This document shows positions 58,206 through 64,000 of a stretch of 64,000 bases of DNA, one piece after another. Numbering within the stretch: the stretch's first letter is position 1; each line of letters begins with the position of its first letter. This DNA is from Sinohyriopsis cumingii (Eukaryota > Mollusca > Bivalvia > Unionida > Unionidae), in contig CM068838.1 of assembly GCA_028554795.2 (NCBI GenBank), positions 128,623,428 through 128,687,427 on the forward strand, written 5' to 3'. The position numbers and the translations under genes were made by a program. Below the pieces are notes generated by a model, which was not told the DNA's origin, did not search any database, and worked only from the letters and a program-made list of their open reading frames with translations.

Positions 58206-59060
58206 ATAGACAAAGATGGCTTTTGGGATGGCCTTTTGTCCATCATCTATGTCTGTAAATTAGGAAATGATTTTTGTCAATACTTCTTCTAGACTACTTG
58301 GAGGACTGTTTTGAAACTTTACACACACATTCAGCTCAAGGTCTAGTTGGTCCTAAATGAAAATAGTTCTTCTGAGACATCCAATATGGCCATCAAAGAA
58401 GCCAGCTTGAAAACCTTGTCATTGCTACTTTTCCTGAATGGATGGTCATATCACCATGGCATTTTCGCTGAAAGACTTGTTATGATGTTGAGTTGGTTCT
58501 AAGTTCTTAATGAAAATGGCACCAGTCTGATATCCAATATGGCCACAAAAGCAGCCATCTTAAAAATCTTGTTACTCCTACTCCTTCTGAATGGAAAGTC
58601 ATATTGACATGGAATTTTCAAATAACAATTTCATATGATGTCCAGTTGATCCCAAATAAAAAAGGGTGCTGATATGACCACCTTGAAAATCTTGTTAGTT
58701 ACTCCATTTAGATGGCTGGTGATATTGATGTGTGATTTTCATCAACAAACTTTTTATGTTTACTTGGTCCTAAATGAAAATGATTATGATATCACAGCCA
58801 ATTTGGCAACTACAGCAGCCATCTCGAAAAATATTTTGTTATCACTACCACTTCTGAAATGATGGTGATATTCACATACTATTTTCACCAAAAGACTTCT
58901 CATGATGTCCAATTGTTCCTACTTGAAAATAGTGCCTATCTTAAATACTATATAGCTACCACAGTGGATACTTTGAAACTTGCTGTTGCTCAAAAATATC
59001 AGAGATGGTTTCAATATTCATCACTTGGAAATTTGTTTTGAGTGTCAGAGCCTTCAAGGG
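58206..59060. repeat. degenerate ~140-bp tandem repeat with ATGGCCATC motifs
   Basis: About six diverged units with CCAATATGGCCA, AGCAGCCATCTT, AAAATCTTGTTA and GGTCCTAAATGAAAAT. It is the opposite-strand relative of the array at 5640-6790. Confidence 0.7.
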
Positions 59061-60566
59061 TTCTTGTTCTCTTTAACAAGATGTAAAAAAAAATAATACT
59101 GTGGCCTATCCTGAACCATAAATTGAATGGCACATAATAACATAGTCTCTGTGACCTATTGATACAATGGTCCAATGAATTGCCATAGATGAAAAGCCAT
59201 TAAAAACCAATGTACAGCAGTGTTTGATCTTCACACTCAATCTGCTTGCTGTTTATGTTTTTAGTTTATAAAGCTGGATCAAAGGTTCGTTGAAAAACAA
59301 AGATAACTATATATGCAATTTATAAAATGTTTATTTTGGAACTCCTAAGAGTAAAATATTTGTATAATTACAATGGTATTTTTTTTACAGATAGAAGAAA
59401 TATATTACTTACTATTTATACAAATTGAGTATGCTTGGATAAACAAATTGAATACAATGACTTGATGATTATATCTTCCAACAGAATGTCAAAAGTACCA
59501 CAACATAAGAGGCATAAATCAAACACAAGTGAAACAAAAAATATAAAACAAGTTTTTTAAGTTAACTTCTGAAACTGTAACTTTATAAATCAAACCTGAC
59601 CATCCAGAATGTCTGGTTGATAAATATTCATTCTGGACTGTTATTCGATTGTCAACAGCAAAGATTTTTTACTTATTCAGTGAGTGTGGTGAATGAAAAT
59701 TGTGTAAAGCTCTTCAAGACAGCACATTATACTGAAGATAATTTTCAAAGCTAGCAGAACATGTAGTAATCAACAGTGTTGATATCAGGATACAAAATTT
59801 TATTTGCTGACCTTTTAAGTAACAGGAGTTATCGGCTAGTCATGTGACATAGTATATCTATTATTTTTTTCTTCCAGTGCTTTTGCTTGGTTGCTCTTCA
59901 AGTAGGTACATTATACATTCAAAGGAGTCAGGAAGTTACAAAGGTACATGTAACATTCAGAGGATTCAGAAAGCTAAGTTATACTTTCAAAGTACTTTTG
60001 AAAGAAATACTACTCCGAAGGTATAATATGCCTACCTTAAAACTTCAAAGTACAATATACTTTAAAGTTTGACCTTATGCTTTTTAATGTAATGCACCTA
60101 TCTGCATCATTATGGTAAGATATTATTATATTACAAGTCATAGAGGTCACATAGGTATTCAGTACAGACTATTTCTGTAGGTGCCATTTCCTAGAATTTA
60201 ATTAGACATACCTTTAAAATGATATTATTCACTTTATTAGTATCGTCATACATCCATATTCCTTTGGAAGGTCAATATTTACATCCTTGCGAAATACATA
60301 AGGCAAAAATTAATGTTAAAGTATTTGGACATTTATGAAGTCAACCTAAAGGTGTGATCCAGTACAAATCAGACTGAATGCCACATGCTGTGAAGTCACA
60401 ATAAAAGCTGTGCATTTAAAAAAAAGAATGTGCACTATCCCACTGTTTTGACAGAACTGTGTCCTCTTTTCTTGACCCAGTTTAGTACCTGTACACCATT
60501 GTAAAACTCTACAGGAAACAAAAGTTTTCATCAATAAGTTTTTCATAAGTTTAAGTTGCAGAACAT
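59061..60566. other. 3' flank of the 159-aa gene, nothing recognised
   Basis: AT-rich sequence. It probably includes 3' UTR of the minus-strand gene, but no polyadenylation signal can be chosen with confidence. Confidence 0.45.
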
Positions 60567-60835
60567 TCAACATTCATTTCCCTTTTTTGCTGCATTTGCT
60601 TTACGGACCTTACGGGATTGTGTGCTAGAAGCACTGGATTTAAAATCACCATCACATGCCTTTTTAAAATAATACACAAATCTAAGAATGGCTTCACTTC
60701 TGTTTTTGTCTTTATCCAACTCAGCAAGGACTTTGTTCATAGTATTTGGTTTGCCCTCCCATATGTTAATTGCATGTTTAGCTGCATCAACATAGTTCTT
60801 AACAGCATCGTCATCCTGAAAAAGCTGGCTGCGAT
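60567..60835 (-). CDS. unrecognised gene, exon 3 with stop
   Basis: A 269-nt exon opening after a pyrimidine-rich GCTTTTTCAG acceptor. It encodes 89 residues with a helical, charged body and a basic tail, then TGA at 60567-60569. Codon choice looks unbiased for repeats and there is no low-complexity sequence, unlike most open frames in the window. Confidence 0.7.
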
Positions 60836-61307
60836 CTGAAAAAGCACAACATCCAATGTCACCTTAAATTAATTGTGATAAGGATGAGCAGGTTGTATTT
60901 TTTGCTACCTCATTATACAAATCAACAGCACATGAGAATGTTTAAAAAAATATTTTGTCGTTTTCAAAAACAAATGTGCATTCGAGTATTCAAGCTTCTT
61001 TTCCTGAAATTTCTGTTCTCACTGTTTAGGAGCATATAACTTGTGTGACATGATCTCAAGGACAAACATTTTATTTTCAGCAGTGTTTCGTTTGTGAAGT
61101 GTTTAATATATTTTTTCAGGTTTCTGTATCTCCACTGTATTAACCATGTTAAAAGAAAGTTATGTTTTTTATTCACTAAAATTGTACAATATAAGGATCA
61201 GGGTTCTGTCGATTTTTTTCCCCATCAGATTGATCACACAGATTACAACCATTAGCCCCCCACTTTTTTGTGGAAATAATACAAAAAGTCAAGTGCATAC
61301 ATGTATG

Positions 61308-61395
<88 letters not shown>

Positions 61396-63172
61396 TGTGA
61401 ATACATTGCAATATGATATGTTGCTATATATATATATCCTGAAATGAAAGTTTAAGCCATTACTGCATGATTTGACAATATGAAGCTATTGATGTAATTC
61501 TGAATATTAAAGCATCCACATGCAACAAGGACAAAATCTTTATAATGTGGAAGAAAATCGATGAAGTCGTCCTGTTTCCTTGAACAAGTTATATAAGGCA
61601 CCTGCTTAAGGAAAAAAGATAAGATGACAACATCAGCATCCTTACCAAACTGTTCGTTACAAGCACAAATGTCATTGGAAAACTTGACTCTTGAACTTCC
61701 CTTTAGAAGCCCCTTATGGGCCAGTTTGTTGACAATGAACTGGCAGACATGCCGTTTATCTCCATGGACCATGCAGTCCTGATTCATGACTTTGGGAGCA
61801 GTATTTGTTGTGGAATGGCTGTTGGAAGTTTTCATGGCAGTAGCCTGCAAAGTAAATGCATCCACAGAGTTACGTATGACCACACATAATGACAAAAATA
61901 TATAGAGTCCTGTTGCGTGACAGGTATGGAATTCATACAGATATATCCTATGCTCTGGGCTGATCCTTAATTAGTGTATTGGACTAAGGTACATTTTTGA
62001 TTATGATGGAGAAGAAACACTATTCAAATTAAAATTTGCAGCAGTTTATTTGCCTTTGATACAACCCATGTATTGTGTGTACTGATGGACAAGTTCAAGG
62101 GTAGTGTTGCATATCCTTAATAGTTTACAGACAAGTTAAAGATGCAGAACAGTACACAGTGATATGTGCATTAAATCTAACTTGGTGCATTTTTTTTTTA
62201 AGTGGACTTGTCTTATATCTATATGAAACACTTTTTGACACATACAGGTGGCCAATCCCAAATTAAATATATGAAAAAATTCCTAATTTTTGTGTAGTTA
62301 GATGCACCTAAAACACCAACCACACCTGGAATTAAGTCACAGATACACTTAGCAGATCATAAGAAAAAGTGGAAAGACCGTTAGAATAGTAATCAAATTG
62401 ACTATAATAGGCCATGGATTCCAATCCTCATGGCTTTGAAGAGTTATATTTTTCATCACATTGGTGATAGTGATTATTGAATATAAGACTATAAATAAAT
62501 TGTCTTATGAACATTAGAATTTGGTCAAGTTTCATTATACTTCTCCAAACAAGCCACTGTTAAATATATGTGAAATTGTTCATGTTTTTTATAAACCTTG
62601 AATTCTTACAAGAGTTTCTTACACAGAAAGTAACTTTTAAATAGTCCTGATGCACTCTTAGAAAGATCACATTAAGGAAGTAATGTTGTTATGGACATAT
62701 TTTTTTAATACCCCACTACAAAAGCATTGGGGGTCCCAGGTGGCTGAGTGGTCTAAAGCACTCGCCTTTACTGATCACTGCCATCTCACCAAGTCTCAGG
62801 CTCAGCCTATGTGGGTATGTGTGAAAGCTGCCTATATCTTTTTGTGGGTCAGTAGTTCTTACTGGGGGTTTCACAGGTTCTTCCACCTTCATATATCCTG
62901 AGTGCCACATACAGCCTATCTTTTGCTGAGAAATGGTAAACCCTAAAACAACATAATCATTTAGTGACATTTCAGTCTTACAGTATTTGCATATGATACA
63001 CATTGGTTGAGTATTTTGTCATTCATGATACTGTGGTGGGGCATCTGTGTTCCATGAACACATTTGGACTTGTTCTTTGAACTGATTAGTTGGTATTTAA
63101 TAAAGAAAGATAGACTGTTTAGTGGTCAGAAACACAACTGCTGCCAACCTGGGCTCTCCTGGATTTTCACAA

Positions 63173-63221
<49 letters not shown>

Positions 63222-63492
63222 TATCGTCAGATCGACAATAAAAAAGGAAATTAAGGGTTAGATAATGTGAAATTAAATATACGTCCATACAGAGTCCATT
63301 TATCGGCTAATCGATCAAATGATGGACTAGTTAAAAACAACATGAATGTTTGGCTACAAGAATATACATGTACTGGTATCTTTGGGGAACGGGTAGAAAA
63401 TACCAAGCGTCGTGTAAGATAACCACGTAAACCATTTACAGTTTTACAACGTGAACGTGTTAGCGGCGACATTTAAACATTTGCTGAACGAA

Positions 63493-63580
<88 letters not shown>

Positions 63581-63830
63581 TATACATACATACATACATA
63601 CATACATAGACGTGTATGGTTTAATGTGCACAGACAACTTTTAGATTCAAGTCTTTACAAGGAAAAACGATACAATAATACCCTTTTCACAGATCTGCAT
63701 CAATTCAAACATTTTATATAAAAACTGTTGGGCCTAACATACAAACAGATATCGTTAGGAAATTAAGATGTACGTAATTAACTTGTATTACAGTACGAGA
63801 CAGAGACAACAATCTAACCTGTGCCGCCAT
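60567..63830 (-). CDS. unrecognised three-exon gene, 159 aa
   Basis: Minus-strand exons are 63830-63819 (MAAQ), 61844-61646 and 60835-60567. The donors are CACAG|GTTAG and TTTG|GTAAGG; the acceptors are TTTGCAG|GC and TTTTTCAG|AT; the phases are 0 and 1. The product has a Ser/Thr-rich N-terminus, a segment with VHGDKRHVCQF, a pair CAC near residue 65, an acidic patch FQDDDAVKNYVDAAKHA, a helix-like stretch ending in RFVYYFKKACDGDF, and a basic Ser-rich tail (RKVRKANAAKKG). I recognise no family, signal peptide or membrane segment. The matching phases, in-frame join and initiator-type start argue for a real gene. If intron 2 is retained, the reading frame runs on to a stop at 61452. Confidence 0.7.
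61309..61392. repeat. (TA)n(GT)n compound microsatellite
   Basis: TA repeats followed by GT repeats within intron 2 of the 159-aa gene. Confidence 0.96.
61646..61844 (-). CDS. unrecognised gene, exon 2
   Basis: A 199-nt exon with 66 codons and one overhanging base. It encodes the Ser/Thr-rich start and the GDKRHVCQFIVNKL region. The donor GTAAGG falls inside the longer open frame; using it gives a phase-perfect join to exon 3, which supports splicing here rather than read-through. Confidence 0.7.
61850..62725. other. intron 1 of the 159-aa gene, nothing recognised
   Basis: AT-rich sequence without identifiable elements before the SINE at 62730. Confidence 0.45.
62730..62956 (+). mobile_element. 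SINE family 2 copy, diverged
   Basis: Head CCAGGTGGCTGAGTGGTCTA and body (CTATCTTTTGCTGAGAAATG, AAACCCTAAAACAAC) recognisable; a segment around the B box is deleted. No clear target-site duplication. Confidence 0.82.
63175..63220. repeat. (TA)n microsatellite
   Basis: About 22 TA units. Confidence 0.95.
63490..63608. repeat. (ATCT)n(TA)n(CATA)n compound microsatellite
   Basis: ATCT tetranucleotides, then TA, then CATA tetranucleotides in succession, in intron 1 of the 159-aa gene. Confidence 0.96.
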
Positions 63831-63842
63831 ATTGTTTATTCC
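63819..63842 (-). promoter_or_regulatory. YY1/TISU-like initiator over the start codon
   Basis: The minus-strand sequence CAATATGGCGGCAC places ATGGCGGC, the YY1 core, exactly on the start codon of the 159-aa gene. Family knowledge: the TISU element (SAASATGGCGGC) combines promoter and start codon in genes with very short 5' UTRs. The base before ATG is T rather than S, so it is an imperfect match. A start so close to the transcript end is an inference. Confidence 0.5.
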
Positions 63843-64000
63843 GACTCTTATTTACTTCCTTAATCCTCCAGTTCGACCTAAGTTTTGACTTGTTGTAATC
63901 GGGTGTTATTTTCATATATGCTGCAATAGCTGTTTATCTTGTAAGCATAACCTTCATGAATACACTTTGACGTGCAAGAAAAGCATATTTCCGAAATGTG

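Noticed and set aside
61452..61895. A continuous 147-codon frame on the minus strand
   Set aside because: A good acceptor (61845) and donor (61645) inside it give a phase-perfect spliced product; the remainder is more likely intron.

Overview
The window is nuclear DNA of an invertebrate animal. It is AT-rich, split genes have introns up to 11 kb, and more than half of the sequence is tandem repeats, microsatellites and transposon fossils. Two tRNA-derived SINE families, a CR1/jockey-like LINE tail and an APE-type LINE of the kind often mis-annotated as 'craniofacial development protein 2-like' suggest a lophotrochozoan, most likely a mollusc. That placement is an inference from repeat style; no species is claimed.

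Three spliced genes can be reconstructed base by base. (1) Minus strand, 25748 down to 3409: five exons encode a 439-residue orthologue-like TMPPE, a multi-pass membrane metallophosphoesterase with every metal-binding motif present. Its introns carry most of the minisatellites. (2) Plus strand, 35800-50986: four coding exons encode a 364-residue single-pass membrane protein with a JmjC/cupin dioxygenase domain and an intact iron-binding triad. (3) Minus strand, 63830 down to 60567: three exons encode a 159-residue protein that I do not recognise, starting in a YY1/TISU-like initiator. I see no evidence that the three genes act in one pathway.

Layout. 1-3408: 3' flank of TMPPE with one SINE. 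3409-25748: TMPPE. Its introns hold degenerate mollusc-type repeats, two direct LTR-like blocks around a foldback element, a LINE tail whose reverse-transcriptase segment became a 52-bp minisatellite, a 48-bp satellite with higher-order structure split by an inverted SINE pair, 51-, 39- and 38-bp arrays, and a pogo-type transposase fossil. 25879-26763: a foldback element directly upstream of TMPPE. 26764-35500: intergenic, with microsatellites, a third LTR-like block, a LINE fragment and a nested inverted repeat. 35800-50986: the JmjC gene. Intron 1 holds a SINE interrupted by a deleted piggyBac element and a 3-kb array of 24-bp units; intron 2 holds a LINE lacking its reverse-transcriptase core; SINEs lie within 85 bp of exons 1, 2 and 3. 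51292-54013: a complete but dead Tigger element inserted in a degenerate 43-bp repeat field that resumes after it. 55000-59060: further tandem repeats. 60567-63830: the unrecognised gene.

No CRISPR array, phage, operon or other prokaryotic system is present, and I found no convincing undescribed multigene system. The most interesting items are the nested transposon history, the minisatellite born from a LINE, the SINE crowding around JmjC exons and the unrecognised TISU-start gene.
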